A stretch of 64,000 nucleotides of DNA from Myxocyprinus asiaticus (taxonomy: Eukaryota; Chordata; Actinopteri; Cypriniformes; Catostomidae), in assembly GCF_019703515.2 (NCBI RefSeq), contig NC_059347.1, positions 20,482,001-20,546,000 of the forward strand, given 5' to 3'. Positions 21,065-33,069 of this stretch are shown here, one piece after another. Below the pieces are notes generated by a model. That model did no database searches, was not told the origin of the DNA, and worked only from the letters and a program-made list of their open reading frames with translations. A program made the translations under genes and the position numbers. The stretch's first letter is position 1, and the number at the start of each line of letters is the position of its first letter.

Positions 21065-23566
21065 AGAGAGCACTAGAGCCCAGTAACTTAACCATGTATA
21101 TGTGTGTGATTGTGTACTTATCTATTCAGGGATTGCCTTCTCGAAACCGAATGTCCACACGCGGCCTTTAGTGAGAAAGGAATTTACGATAAGTAAACAC
21201 AGACTATTCACTCGTTTTTGACAGTTGATAGTGATGCTTGGTAATGGGAATAAGCTGCGAAGTGGAAGTCTGTAGCACTGGAAGAGCACACTAAGCATAA
21301 TGGGTAATTTCACTGCCTGTGAAAAAGCTGGATATCACAGTTTTAAAAAGAGACGGTTATCAAACCGTTGACATTTATAGTTAAAGTATAGAAGTAATGA
21401 AAGTTTCAATAAAAATTTGATAAAATAACTCTCTAAATTGCGACGTATGTCTCCTGTTTCACTGAACTGTCACTTCAATTTAAAAGCCACATGCACAAAC
21501 TTCATGGCAGAGAGAGCGCAGCGCACTTAAATGTCAAAGCCTGAACCTTTATTTCCCTCCGTCAAGCAGCTGAAGTCCCTCTCTCTCTGCCTCTCACTCG
21601 CTCACTCATTCGTGTACACGCACGGGATGGGACATGTCTTTTGCACTCTTTGTATAGTGGAATTTAATAATCATCGTAGCAACAAGAAACGCGAACACCA
21701 GCGAAGTGGTAGGTCTACTGCATCTAGGGCTGAAACGATTAGTCGTCATTATCGACAACGTTGACAATAAAAAATTGTTGACAAAAATGTAATCTCATTT
21801 AACGTAACAGAGACCATGAATCTAATCAACTAATCTATTCTTTTCTTATCGTAAAGAATATCGGCCAGATGCAGCTTTAAGAGAGAGTTTGTATTTTGTG
21901 AGTTAAAGATGGTTCGAAGTGAACAAAAAGGTGAAAGAGGGTAGTCTTCGCCCATTAAACACCCACTGTAACAAAATATATTTTTGATATTTGTTTTGGC
22001 TTGTTTTCCAATATAAATATCTTTAAAACAATGTACATTTACTTTAGGAGCTATATTGCAGAAGAAAAATGTGTTATCTGAGAATGTTGAATATTAAATA
22101 TTTTAAAGCAACTAAAAATCCTTTAAAAAAAACATGCATTCACCTGAGAAGCAGCATATAAGATATTTAGACTTGCTTTCAGAGAATACATCTTGAATAT
22201 AAGTATATTTTATCTTTACTGCACTGACAGAAGTATAAACCAGTGAAGAAATACACTTATATACAGAACAAAATTATGTTCAAGAAACATTCTCTGAAAG
22301 CAAGTCTAAATATCTTATATGCTGCTTCTCATGTTTTTTTAAAAGATTTTTAGACCATTTTAAATGGAAAACAAGACAAAAACACTTGATAACATTAGAT
22401 AACATTTTGCAGTGAATTTTTTGCATTAATAAAAAGTTTTTTTTTTCTTTAATTCAGAGAATGTCATTTAGAGGTATTTTTAAAAGATGATTTTGTCCAC
22501 TTTTTTGTTAGTAAGTGCATTTAGTACAACCTTTTAACTCAGGACACAAACTGAATAGTCAGTTAAGAGCTAATGATTAATCCTTGCAATAATCGCCCGA
22601 ATAGTAAACAGAAACTGAACCAGACAGAGAAGTCAGGATCCAGACACCATGCTCCAGATATTAAACACAAGACACCTCGTGACCTGGGCGTGCAGCGCAA
22701 CGCGAGGTGCACCTGTGTTCGTGAGAGACAGACATAAACTAGTGACGCAAGTTCATGCCGCCAAGATGACATAAGCGCAATGCACCCATGTCAATAACAG
22801 ATAGAACATGGAGCATGAGTGTCTGGATCCCGAAACAGACCAAAACCGAACCAGACAGGAAGTCAGGATCCAGACACCATGCTCCGAACATAAAACAAGA
22901 CAGACCGAAGAGCGCACGGCAGGGAATTCAACCGAAACTGTGCGCTCACACAAAGACAGACAATGAAACACAAGACAGACATGGGACGATGACACCACGG
23001 TCCTCTCAGACAAAAACCCAGACTGAAAGAGTGACAGGACTGTGACACAATGTAAATCTGTATATTGTGTGAAAATATGCAAAGAGGATAAGATGCAGGT
23101 GCAAAACAGTAGAAAAATTAGTGGTTTTATTGTTATCATAAAGGGTGAGAACAAGATGACGGGGATTTTTTTCCTGTCTTACCATTATTATTATATTTAA
23201 AAACAGCATTAAAAAAAACGTATGCATAATTTTCTCCATTTCACTTGGCATTGTTTTTCCTTCATTCATTAGACGCACCTAATGGGTAATACCTGGAGAA
23301 AAAAAAATAATATTTTAATATAGGCCTAAGTACTTTATTATAATTTATAATGTTGCCTGCGTTTCAAATTCATATCGATTTCAAATGTATTTATTTATTC
23401 ACCCAAATAAAAATGCCCAAACATCAGATCCTGGGCCATCATCCAGTCAGACGACTCGTTGCTGTATTTTTCTAATAATTTTAGCAAGGCATCTTAATAC
23501 CGTGATACTGCTGTATTTTTTATGAATGTTATCATACTGTGAACATTTCATGCCGTTACACCCCTA
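20210..23566. mobile_element. 3.4-kb hAT-like element without a recognisable transposase
   Basis: The left end TAGGGATATACCGTGTCACAG and right end CATGCCGTTACACCCCTA are imperfect inverted repeats. The flanks ATACCAGG (20202-20209) and ATACAAGG (23567-23574) are an 8-bp duplication with one mismatch, the hAT signature. The interior holds (CT)n and (CA)n microsatellites (20958-20976 and 21008-21062), a further hAT-like edge at about 21724 (CTAGGGCTGAAACGATTAG), a palindromic insertion around 22146-22330, and three copies of a GGATCCAGACACCATGCTCC-like motif between 22629 and 22886. I see no transposase frame; the minus-strand frame at 22753-23154 looks fortuitous. Confidence 0.6.
22146..22330. 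repeat. perfect 42-bp inverted repeat (hairpin)
   Basis: The arm 22146-22187 (begins GAGAAGCAGCATATAAGATA) and the arm 22289-22330 are exact reverse complements over 42 bases, separated by 101 bases. The flanks (about 22000-22420) contain ACTTGTTTTCC-like phrases on both sides, related to the palindromic repeat at 51290-52530, so this is probably the core of such a foldback element. Confidence 0.85.
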
Positions 23567-23574
23567 ATACAAGG

Positions 23575-24000
23575 TTATAATGCTCTTCTCCATCATTTCA
23601 TTAATTTCTAATGAATTAGGCTACCACGGCTATTATCAACAGAAAATGTACACAAACATCTCTTTCACTTTACCGCCTGCTTTCCTCAGGCGTTAACAGC
23701 ACAATGTAAATTGCACCAGGTAAATTGCCAATTGAGGTGTGTTTACATGGAAAGGAATGACAATGACGTCATTTGAATACTCAAGATGCAGCGCTATTTC
23801 AGCACTGATTGCACCTGCTTAAACTAGACTGCAGGTGGTTAAAGAATAAGATCCAGGTTTTTGCGCTGAAATACTATAGCAAAAGTAGCTAAACTGTTAA
23901 GTGAATTCGAAATTTTGTGTGAAAAAGCTGCCTGTGAGATAGTTCTGAGTTTTGTTAGAGGTGGTTGAACTATTGACCTGTTGTTCCCCAACAATAAAAC
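23575..24000. other. intron 2 sequence without recognised features
   Basis: No gene or definable repeat seen. Confidence 0.4.
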
Positions 24001-24340
24001 AAACTCTACTCCCTTTTAAGCCCTTATTTCCAGTGGTCAGGAGTTTAACGTCTTTGAGTCTTGTCTAGTCTTTATGAAACAATGGCCCAGGGCTCTTCGC
24101 ACTCTCTCTGTAATCACCAGAGGAGACCTGGCCCACATCTGTTAGTGTTCATTAGGACTGTGTTTATTTGTCCCTTTTATAAAGGGACCCTATGGGAACA
24201 GCAGTTTCGCCAGGGGACAGGGAACAGACATTAACGGACCCAATACTCTTCTAATGAGTGCTTCTCTAAGTGCTTTTATGAGGCCAAGAACTAGGTTAAT
24301 GCTTTCAGATGTCCTTACAAAAGTTCTGCAATTCTGAGTG
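24000..24340. promoter_or_regulatory. repeat-free block with SOX-like and CSL-like motifs
   Basis: This non-repetitive stretch contains AACAATGG (SOX-like) near 24080, TGTTTATTTG (forkhead-like) near 24162, TATGGGAAC (partial CSL core) near 24191 and homeodomain-type TTAG/ATTA phrases. It is a possible intronic enhancer of notch1; function is inference. Confidence 0.25.
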
Positions 24341-24817
24341 AAATGATCCTGGAAATTTAAAAGGAAAAAGATGTATTTATTACAAATATACTTGTCACTT
24401 CACTCTGACAGTGTCAAAATGTGACAGGCAACTAAAACATCTGCCACTGCCAGGCATGAATGGTCAAACCACAGGCATTAGTGAGTATTATGCTGCAAGT
24501 AGCAGCAATTGTACACGGTGAATTATTTACCTTGATACTGATCAGTTGTAATGCAGTGTTCCACAGACAGATGGCTCAGGTCAAAAGCATCAAACAAAAA
24601 CAACACACGCCTGGTGTGTTTTTCTTATCTTTTTTTTGTTCTTTTTTTTTTTTGTACTTGGCCAGCTGTACATACAGAACACAATTTACAACACTCTGCA
24701 ATAACAGAACGTACAATCAAAGTTTGCTGAATTCCTGATAGGAATAAGGGACAGAGGAGCAGAATCAGATTTCAAATAGGAGGCTAGACAACACAAAAGC
24801 AACTTTGGCTCTGCATT

Positions 24818-24886
24818 ATGTGGCTCTGCCATGAAGCATTATGTGGCTCTGCCATGAAGCATTATGTGGCTCTACCATGAAGCTCA
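24818..24886. repeat. three tandem copies of a 23-bp unit
   Basis: The unit ATGTGGCTCTGCCATGAAGC plus ATT is repeated at 24818, 24841 and 24864; the third copy has an A for G. There are no spacers, so it is a small minisatellite. The surrounding sequence, 24341-26456, shows no gene or clear element. Confidence 0.85.
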
Positions 24887-27867
24887 AGCCAAGAATGAGA
24901 CACCCAGCATCTCTATGAAGATATTAAGCCCTCTGTAGTGATATGATAAGAGATTAGAACTTCTCTTCCTTGGCACAGGATGTCTATTTCCTGTATTTAA
25001 ATGCAGCGAGGAACTCATCTCTAGAAAGCAAACAAAGCTTGCATTGAAGGTGTCTTGCATGGACAAGTGGCCTTTCAGCATTATACACCACACATGGGTG
25101 GAAATTACAACCAATTGCAAATTGTTTATACTTACAAATTTGGGATAACACACTGATATACCTTATATATATATATTGCAATGTTTAAGCATGCTGTCAG
25201 TGTGTGGTGCATTTGCATGTAGTTACTAACAGCATGGTAAACTTTGAGAAGTTGTGTCTTTAATCATCCTTATTTTTTAAAGCATTGCTTGTGTACAAAA
25301 TTCACAGTATTCAAAAATAAATGTTCATTTTAGTCCTTATCTGACTTTAAAATGCCAGCTGTAAGCAATGTTCCCATTATTATTATGCATAGTCCAGAGG
25401 TTTATTTGTGAGGTGTTGTTGACAGATTAAAGGACGTTATTTTTATGAAGTATTTTGCTGATTCTTTATAGTGGGGTGTGTGACAGTTAACGAAATGCTT
25501 TAATAAACTGTTATAGAAGAAAAAAACTTTTGGATGCCATGAACTACATGTTGCGCATACACAATAATCTACAGGTATGCACTTTTGAAGCGATTTCAAG
25601 CACTCTGGTTACACTAAAGCCCATCATACTGCACTTTGGAAGTGCATTAGCTGTGTTGTGCCCTATGCTGGAGCGTCTCTTATTATATACATCCTATGTA
25701 CTTTTGTTGTGTACTTAGCAGTTTTCCTATTGTATAGCAGCACTTAGAGCCAATATATCCCTAAGAAACGCGTCCACTAACATGTTCAATTGTGATGTAT
25801 GGATTTTTTGCCTTAGTGCTGTTGCATAATAAGAAGATTTCTCAGATGGTAATTTAACTGTCAAAAACTCACACCGTGGCATCCCTACAACCAACAACTG
25901 CACAAGTCGAGACTGATGTTTGTTGTTCTCCAACTGGATCGCTCATTTTGGTAGTTCGTACATTGCCTCTTATGGAGACCAAAACCAGAAAACAGTCCAG
26001 CAGCAATAAGACTCATCATGGCGCCGCCCAGCTGTTGGTCAGAAAAAAAATGTGGATAGCAAATACTGGGAATGTTGGCAATATGTGGCTGCAAGCACAA
26101 ACACTAAAATAAAACTGCAATTACCTGTCTTACCCCCATTAAGTTGCTGTAGGGTGTGGGACCATATGGCAAGACAGTGAGCTCATTTTGACCACAACAT
26201 CAACAACTCATCAGTGACTAGGACGGAAGGTCTGAAGTTCGCATGTGAACTTTTGAGCATCTTCCTCAAGTCTTGCATATCTCATCTCCTAGTCGAACAC
26301 TAATCCTTTTTATTTGAATCAGCTGTCTCTCATACATACATGGAATTCAGATAGGGAAGGCTTGTATTACTGTCAGTTGGACGTCTCTGAAGATAACAAC
26401 TCACTCACCCAGATATGAGTGTTTGGTATTCCTGGCATGGAATGTAAAGTAGAACCTAGAGGTCGACAGATTGTGGATTTTACAGATACCGATAACTAAG
26501 TTGGGCAGTACCTGCTGATAACCGATTAATCAACCAATAGTTTTTAAAACTGATACCGAATGGAAAAAATAACACTCAAAGTAAAATAGTGCTGACTGAA
26601 CCATGAAAATTTATTGTACTTTTTTAAATGAAATAAATAAATAAATATTAATATATATTAACTAATATTCAAATTTTAAAGTCAGCTGATTTTTAAATTG
26701 ATGTTGTTTACTCAGTCCACAAGAGGGTGCAATAAATACATATACCATACAGCACCGTTATATTATTGCATAGAACATTCCTATCCTGGCTGTTAAAAAA
26801 CAGCATTTCATTTTCAACTAATGAGCATAAAATAAATAAATAAAAAGTTTTAGTCAGTCCACATTCTCAAATGTTATGTCAAAAGTCAAATAAAGGGGGG
26901 AAACGCTTCAATAGGCAGTTCACATGGTGTTACACTTGCACTGATTCCTACTACTCCAGCAATATTAGAGTAGCAATATTCCCAGATAGCAGTGGTATTC
27001 GGCTGAACTCTGTGGTGTAGCGGCTCAGACTATGAGCCCAGGCCAGGGGCTGTTCAAACAGATGGAACACAACAGACTAGAACTGAACGCGAGAATCTCG
27101 AGACACATATTTCCAAGTTGAACTCCTTTCCTCACAAAGTATTTAAACAACTCATTGCTTAATCTGAGAAACGGTTATAAGAGAGCAAGACCCAACGGCC
27201 AAAGACCTCCACCAACTGTAAGGGGCTGTTCACACTGAACGCTTTTGCAACAATCTATTTGTTTTTCTATGTAAACGTGCCCTAGATGAACATCTTTGTT
27301 TCCCTTTGTTTTTGATTATTCAGTGTCTCTTGCAGGAGCGCTGTTTTTTATTTGATGTGTCTAATTAAAAAGAACTTTAAAAGCACATTGAGACACCTGC
27401 TTTCTGTTAAACTGTATTTGTTGCGCTGTGTCTAGCCATTTTTAGCGCAAGAATGTGATCGATCTGAAGTCATCGTATTACAGTGAAGATAAAACATTTT
27501 AATTGAAATCAGATGTGTTTCTGATTTGTTTATACGTTTCTCTCGGCTACATGAAGATATTAATTTGCTTTCTCACGTCACTAGCTTAAAATATGCAACT
27601 TAGCTTGCATAACCGTGACCGGATGGATATAAACTAATGCAAATAGATGGTAATAGATGGTACAATTGTGACATTTAAACAGTTGGATAGGACTTGCATG
27701 TATTTTTTGTCATATTGTTCAAACCGCTTGAGGTTAGCTTTAATGTTAGCATCCTCTCAGCCTTGTCGGCAAACATACTGCTGTTCTCTACTAATGCAGC
27801 ATCTAGTCAACAAATTTATTACTTTATAATGGTGTGACAATGTGTACTTTAGTGTACTGTATACATA

Positions 27868-29453
27868 CAGTTGAAGTCAAAAGTTTACATACACTTAGGT
27901 TGAAGTCATTAAAACTAATTTTTTAACCACTCCATAGATTTAATATTAGCAAACTATAGTTTAGGACATCTACTTTGTGCATGACACAAGTCATTTTTCC
28001 AACCATTTTTTACAGACAGATTGTTTCACTTTTTATTGACTATATCACAATTCCAGTGGGTCAGAAGTTTACATACACTAAGTTAACTGTGCCTTTAAGC
28101 AGCTTGGAAAATTCCAGAAAATTATGTCAAGCCTTTAGTCAATTAGCTTCTGATAGGAGGTGTACTGAATTGGAGGTGTACCTGTGGATGTATTTTAAGG
28201 CTTAACTTCAAATTCAGCGCCTCTTTGCTTGACATCATGAGAAAACAAAAAGAATTCAGCCAATACCTCCGAATTTTTTCATCCTTGGGAGCAATTTCCA
28301 AATGCCTGAAGGTTCCACGTTCATCTGTCCAAACAATAGTACACAAGTATAAACACCATGGGACCACGCAGCCATCATACCGCTCAGGAAGGAGACGCAT
28401 TCTGTCTCCTAGAGATGAACGTACTTTGGTGCGAAAAGTGCAAATAAATCCCAGAACAACAGCAAAGGACCTTGTGAAGATGCTGGAGGAAACAGGTAAA
28501 CAAGTATCTATATCCACAGTAAAACGAGTCCTATATCGACATAACCTGAAAGGCTGCTCAGCAAGGAAGAAGCCACTGCTCCAAAACCGCCATAAAAAAG
28601 CCAAACTACAGTTTCCAAGTGCACATGGGGACAAAGATCTTACTTTTTGGAGAAATGTCCTCTGGTCTAATGAAACAAAAATTTAACTGTTTGTCCATAA
28701 TAACAATCATTATGTTTGGAGGAAAAAGAGTGAGGCTTGCAAGTCAAAGAACACCATCCCAGCCCTGAAGCATGGGGGTGGCAGCACCATCTTTCGGGGG
28801 TGCTTTGCTGCAGGAGGGTCTGGTGCATTTCACAAAATAGATGGCATCATGAGGAAGGAAAATTATGTGGATATATTGAAGCAACATCTCAAGACATCAG
28901 CCAGGAAGTTAAAGCTCGGTCGCAAATGGGTCTTCCAAATGGACAATGACCCCAAGCATACCTCCAAAGTTGTGGCAAAATGGCTTAAGGACAACAAAGT
29001 AAAAGTATTGGAGTGGCCATCACAAAGCCCTGACCTAAATCCGATAGAAAATTTGTTGGCAGAACTGAAAAAGCGTGTGCGAGCAAGGAGGCCTACAAAC
29101 CTGACTCAGTTACACCAGTTCTGTCTGGAGGAATGGGCCAAAAGTCCAGCAACTTATTGTGAGAAGCTTGTGGAAGGCTATCCAAAATATTTGACCCAAG
29201 TTAAACAATTTAAAGACAATGCTACCAAAGTGTATGTAAACTTCTGAACCACTAAGAATGTGATGAATGAAATAAAAGCTGAAATAAATCATTCTCTCTA
29301 CTATTATTCTGACATTTCACATTCTTAAAATAAAGAAGTGATCCTAACTGACCTAAGACAGGGAATGTTTTCTAAAATTAAATGTAAGGAATTGTGAAAA
29401 ACTGAGTTTAAATGTATTTGGCTGAGATGTATGTAAACTTCTGACTTCAACTG
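27868..29453 (+). mobile_element. Sleeping Beauty-type Tc1 element (IR/DR) fossil
   Basis: The element is 1,586 bp, flanked by TA (27866-27867 and 29454-29455). It begins CAGTTGAAGTCAAAAGTTTA and ends CTTCTGACTTCAACTG. Each end has the outer and inner direct repeats with AAGTTTACATACACT that define the IR/DR class of salmonid and cyprinid Tc1 elements: left inner at about 28062, right inner at about 29232, right outer at about 29430. The plus-strand transposase inside is broken. It lies in notch1 intron 2, antisense to the gene. Confidence 0.95.
28237..29247 (+). pseudogene. Sleeping Beauty-family transposase pseudogene
   Basis: The N-terminal paired-like DNA-binding region (LGAISKCLKVPRSSVQTIV, then YRSGRRRILSPRDERTLV) is open from the ATG at 28237 to 28686. 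The first helix region is shortened by several codons compared with family members. The first catalytic Asp is replaced by Asn (S-N-E-T-K; codon at 28669-28671), and a TAA follows at 28684-28686. Later pieces in two frames hold the glycine-rich loop region (about 28737-28850), the second Asp (FQMDNDPKHTSK, about 28936) and the catalytic Glu (SPDLNPIENLLAELK, about 29026). Trp in the usual NLW motif is Leu. The family protein is about 340 residues. Confidence 0.92.
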
Positions 29454-29738
29454 TACCTTTTCATTGTTGATGTTTTAAATCCACATCTGAAGTGTTCCGC
29501 TCCATGCAGAGTGTAGTCTCACGTGTCAAAACAAACACCACAAGGCATCAGTGAAGTATTTATTTAGCCTCTAGAGGCCGCTCTCATACTGTATAACGAC
29601 AGCAGACCCTTCCCAGCCGCTCCAGCACCGAACGCAATGGGGAAAAACTATCAGTGTGGATATTTGACGATAACTGGTTGTTCCAGAAATCTGTTATCGG
29701 TGCCAATTTATTGGCAAAACCGATATATCCGTCGACAA

Positions 29739-30760
29739 ACACATCTTTCCAGTAGCTGAACAACACCTGACTCAAAATACTGAATAACTAAACAATAACT
29801 GCTGCACATAAATGAGACCAGGAGAGAAGCATCTTTGAAGATAAACTGACACAAAAAATGTGGATACAATCACTGATCAATCAGCAGTTACAGTTTAACT
29901 TTGTACATTTCACACATTTATAAATGTTACTCTTTACTGCAGGACATGACATTACTGTACAGTTGACCTTTTTCACAGACTGTGATGACGTGTTTCCACC
30001 TTATTTAGTAGCATAAATCTAGCAAAAAATTTTATATGATTTTTTAAATATTGAGTGTAAGTTTAACATTATGCTTTGTGTTATATTACCCTGGAATTAG
30101 TTTTAAAAAACCAATTACCACAGCTGCGAGGGGGCTTCAATTACAGCTGCTGAGAGAGTGACAGTAAATTTGGCATCTTCTCCCATCTGACTGTCTTAAT
30201 CCACCGCTCTCTATTTTTTTTTTACTTCTGGAAAGACATTCAAATGTAATAGTGGACTTTTTCTTTTGCTCTTGGAGCAAATGGGTAAGTGAAAATAATA
30301 TTTGCTGTGGTCTCCCATTCACTCCAATTCACCGCTGTCGAAGTTTACCCTGCAATCATTTACTTCCACGTTCCGAAACCCGGAGTGTGAAAAATGTCTA
30401 TTGTCTATTGTTTTGTAGTTGATTGTTTGTTTTTTAAAATTTTTTTGTTTTGTTTTGTTTTGTTTTTGCTCAACCTAAAATGTATTCTAAGGTAACCTTG
30501 TACATTATGTGGTAACATCTAACAAAACTGGTTTTATACTGGTTTTAACTCAAATATTATTTAATATGATTGAATCAACCAAAAATAATTTTAAGGGTCG
30601 TATCAGGTAGAAATAGCTTCTTAAGAAAGTAAAAAGTAGAATAAGTAGAAATAGTACCAACTGCACATTTTTCCTTTTTAAAGTGCAAGCACTAAATACA
30701 AAGTATGTTGAGGATTTCAGGGCATGCACAATGGATCCATTTGATTAGAGAGGGATAGTG
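29739..30760. repeat. intron 2 sequence with TGTTT repeats
   Basis: A short (TTTTG)n tract lies at about 30444-30467. AGGTAACCTTGTACATTATG and nearby phrases look repeat-like but I cannot assign them. No genes are seen. Confidence 0.4.
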
Positions 30761-31690
30761 TGGCCAGAACTGACCTATGAACTCACTTTTTGCCAAAGTT
30801 TGTCACATATGCTGCAGAACTAAGTGGTCTGTCCACCAGTTGCATTTGAACAATAGATAAAAGGTACTAGACATGGTAATGTGCCATCCTGAGCAGGAGA
30901 GTGGCCTTCGTTGTATCTCCATGTTTAATTAGAAGAGTCTGAGCATGATAGGGCACAATGGTGGCTTTGTGGCCCGACTGAAGCAGGGAGGCAGCCAGAC
31001 AGAATTAAGATGTGGCCAACCGCCAGTGCAGCTCCATGTGCTTGCAGTCCTCTGAGGGAGGCCAGAAACAGAGCCGCCACCAACCCATTTCAAATGAGCG
31101 CTGCCAGTGTGCTCCTCCATAGCCGCCCTGATAAACTCACTGATAACCAGAGAAATACAATGCAACCCTGGCCAAATACTTGCAACCCAATACTGCATTC
31201 GCATCCCTGCTGAATGCAAGGAGGAAAGTACACAGGGCCAAAGAGAGTTAACCCCATTAGAAAATCAAACCAACACAAAAATAGTAACAGTAATATGTTG
31301 TGTTTGCATGTAAGTGAATGTGTGGATGGAGAGTGATGTTATGTGCGCTAAGGCAATCTGTTTGCTCTTGATTTTGCACTGGTGCAATGCAACCAATTAT
31401 GAAAACTTCCAGTCCAATTACACTCTACTGCCATCTGTCCTTCTAATGTAAATCACAGAGAGTGAATGGGCATTCAAAATAGGACAAAACACCCGAGCAG
31501 GGGTAGGGTGCACAAGGAGGGGGCTCAGGCATTCTGGGAAGCCTCAAACAGATTAGTCACATAGAATTAATCTAGACTGGAGAACAATGCTTGCCGAGCT
31601 TCTGGCAAACCCCAGCTGTCGTTCCATAAAAGAGAAGCAAAATAAGATTTCGGGGTGTCTCTGAGACTTTCGGCTGGAGAACTAGGCCCG
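30761..31690. promoter_or_regulatory. repeat-free block near the 5' end of intron 2
   Basis: About 0.9 kb without recognisable repeats, close to exon 2 (0.3-1.2 kb into intron 2 in the sense of transcription). It contains an ATTCTGGGAAGC phrase (partial CSL core) at about 31529 and TTAATCTAGACTGG-type homeodomain motifs. Several overlapping short frames cross it without protein resemblance. A run of 10 G lies at about 31689-31698. It is a candidate intronic control region by position only. Confidence 0.2.
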
Positions 31691-32005
31691 TACTCACAAG
31701 CAGCCTGGGGGGGGGGGGTCTAGACACTCTTCATCAGTGGTTGGGGTTGTCATTCTTTAGCTGATTAAAGCCATGTTATTCAAGGAGAGAAGCATAATTT
31801 TGCTTTTATTTGCAAAGTTGAGATTCTGATTAATAGCAAATAGTATCAGTAGAGAAAAATAAAACTTTTGGAACCACATCACAAGGAAATCATATTAGTG
31901 TTGTGCAATTCTAAAAAAATGGTATCAGGCCAACCATAAATTCCTCCAGGGTATTGATATGGTTCAGACACAGCAATTTTATGTAATTGACTTCTAAGTA
32001 CTCAC

Positions 32006-32078
32006 TTGCATTCTCTTCTCCCTTCTGCAGTAGGTTCACACGTACCGCCATTTAGGCATTTTTCTGAACATTCCAGGC
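32006..32078 (-). CDS. notch1b: notch1 exon 2: start of EGF repeat 1
   Basis: This 73-bp exon lies between an acceptor with a pyrimidine tract ending in CCAG and a GTGAG donor at 32005. It encodes GLECSEKCLNGGTCEPTAEG and then RRECK, the first half of EGF 1. C-L-N-G-G-T-C fits the O-fucose consensus C2-X4-S/T-C3. The exon ends within a Lys codon (AA|G), which exon 3 completes in frame. It is too short to stand out as an open reading frame and is identified by splice sites, phase and Notch1-like EGF 1 content. Intron 1 (32079-33073) is 995 bp. Intron 2, on its 3' side, is 26.6 kb. Confidence 0.85.
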
Positions 32079-32644
32079 CTGGAAAAAAAGAATGAGGGTA
32101 ATACAGAGATAATACTGAATGTTGCATAATTGTAATAAAATTATTACATATTGCTAGAAGTTCATCTAAATAACACAAATAAAACCTTTATAGTTAAAAT
32201 CTTAAAATAAAAAGACTAAAATTGGGAACTAATATTATTAAAGTTTATTCAAATTCATCATCGCATATACTTTTCATATTTCTTATAAATTTTTCTGGAT
32301 TTCAATTGGTTAAATCTGTGCAAAAATCAGTAACAATGGCCAGACTCCAGAGAGAAAGTGTGACTCCTAACACCTTAAAGTAATGTTTGTGGACAGAGGG
32401 AACTGACAGCACACTGCTGCGAGCATTCTTCATTCTGCAGCTGTTCTGGGGAATGTACTATATTTGGTTAGTAGCATCGAGCTGTAAAAGTGTTTCAGTG
32501 AAACTTCACTCAAAAAGCGCAGAGTGCAGCTTTTGCCCATTTTCACTCAACAACAAGAAAGTCATCTAAAAAGTATAACGACCCTTCATGCAAAGCGATT
32601 AAAAAAAAAAACTCTTGCGCCTTCACTTGCATCTCATCCGTACT

Positions 32645-32647
<3 letters not shown>

Positions 32648-32690
<43 letters not shown>
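32648..32690. repeat. (TA)n microsatellite in notch1 intron 1
   Basis: Uninterrupted AT dinucleotides over about 43 bases. The rest of intron 1 shows nothing distinctive. Confidence 0.95.
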
Positions 32691-32693
<3 letters not shown>

Positions 32694-33069
32694 CGCTGAA
32701 AAGAAAAAAAAATACGAAAAAGGGTAAAATGCTGCTTCAGTTAATAATTAGCTACTACGAGTTAGCAGTTCAAGTACAACACAGTTTGAATAAGTAATTT
32801 AAGATATAGTTATAAGTCACAAAGTTGATCAGTCGAACAATATTTCAAAAGACATTTTATTTCTGCTCTTCCTGACATTTCAAATTACGACGTCTGCAAC
32901 AACCGAGAACAGCTCTGACATCAGCGCGCAACAAGTGATTCCATCTTGAGCAAGGTGTTTCATTTCAAATAAAAGATAGCAATGAATTTAATCATATTAA
33001 TCATAGTGTTAGGCTAGAGAAGTAACTACGAAATTCCGATAATGTGTAAAAAGCAACTTGTAAAGAAAC

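Larger units (their letters stand above)
26457..29738. mobile_element. older DNA transposon remnant, split by a Tc1 insertion
   Basis: The left edge TAGAGGTCGACAGATTG, followed by ACAGATACCGATAAC, and the right edge GTTATCGGTGCC...AAAACCGATATATCC, followed by GTCGACA, are imperfect inverted repeats of a GGTCGAC/CCGATA type that is widespread in fish. About 1.7 kb of this remnant remains once the 1,586-bp Tc1-like insertion (27868-29453) is removed. No transposase of its own is recognisable. I could not establish its target-site duplication. Confidence 0.55.

Noticed and set aside
22753..23154. 133-codon minus-strand open frame
   Set aside because: It lies inside a hAT-like repeat across triplicated motif copies, and the peptide (Cys/Ser/Leu-rich) resembles no known family.
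24818..24886. Possible CRISPR-like direct repeats
   Set aside because: The 23-bp units are contiguous, with no spacers, in a vertebrate genome; this is a minisatellite.
28143..28634. 163-codon minus-strand frame
   Set aside because: It is antisense to the Sleeping Beauty-type transposase pseudogene.
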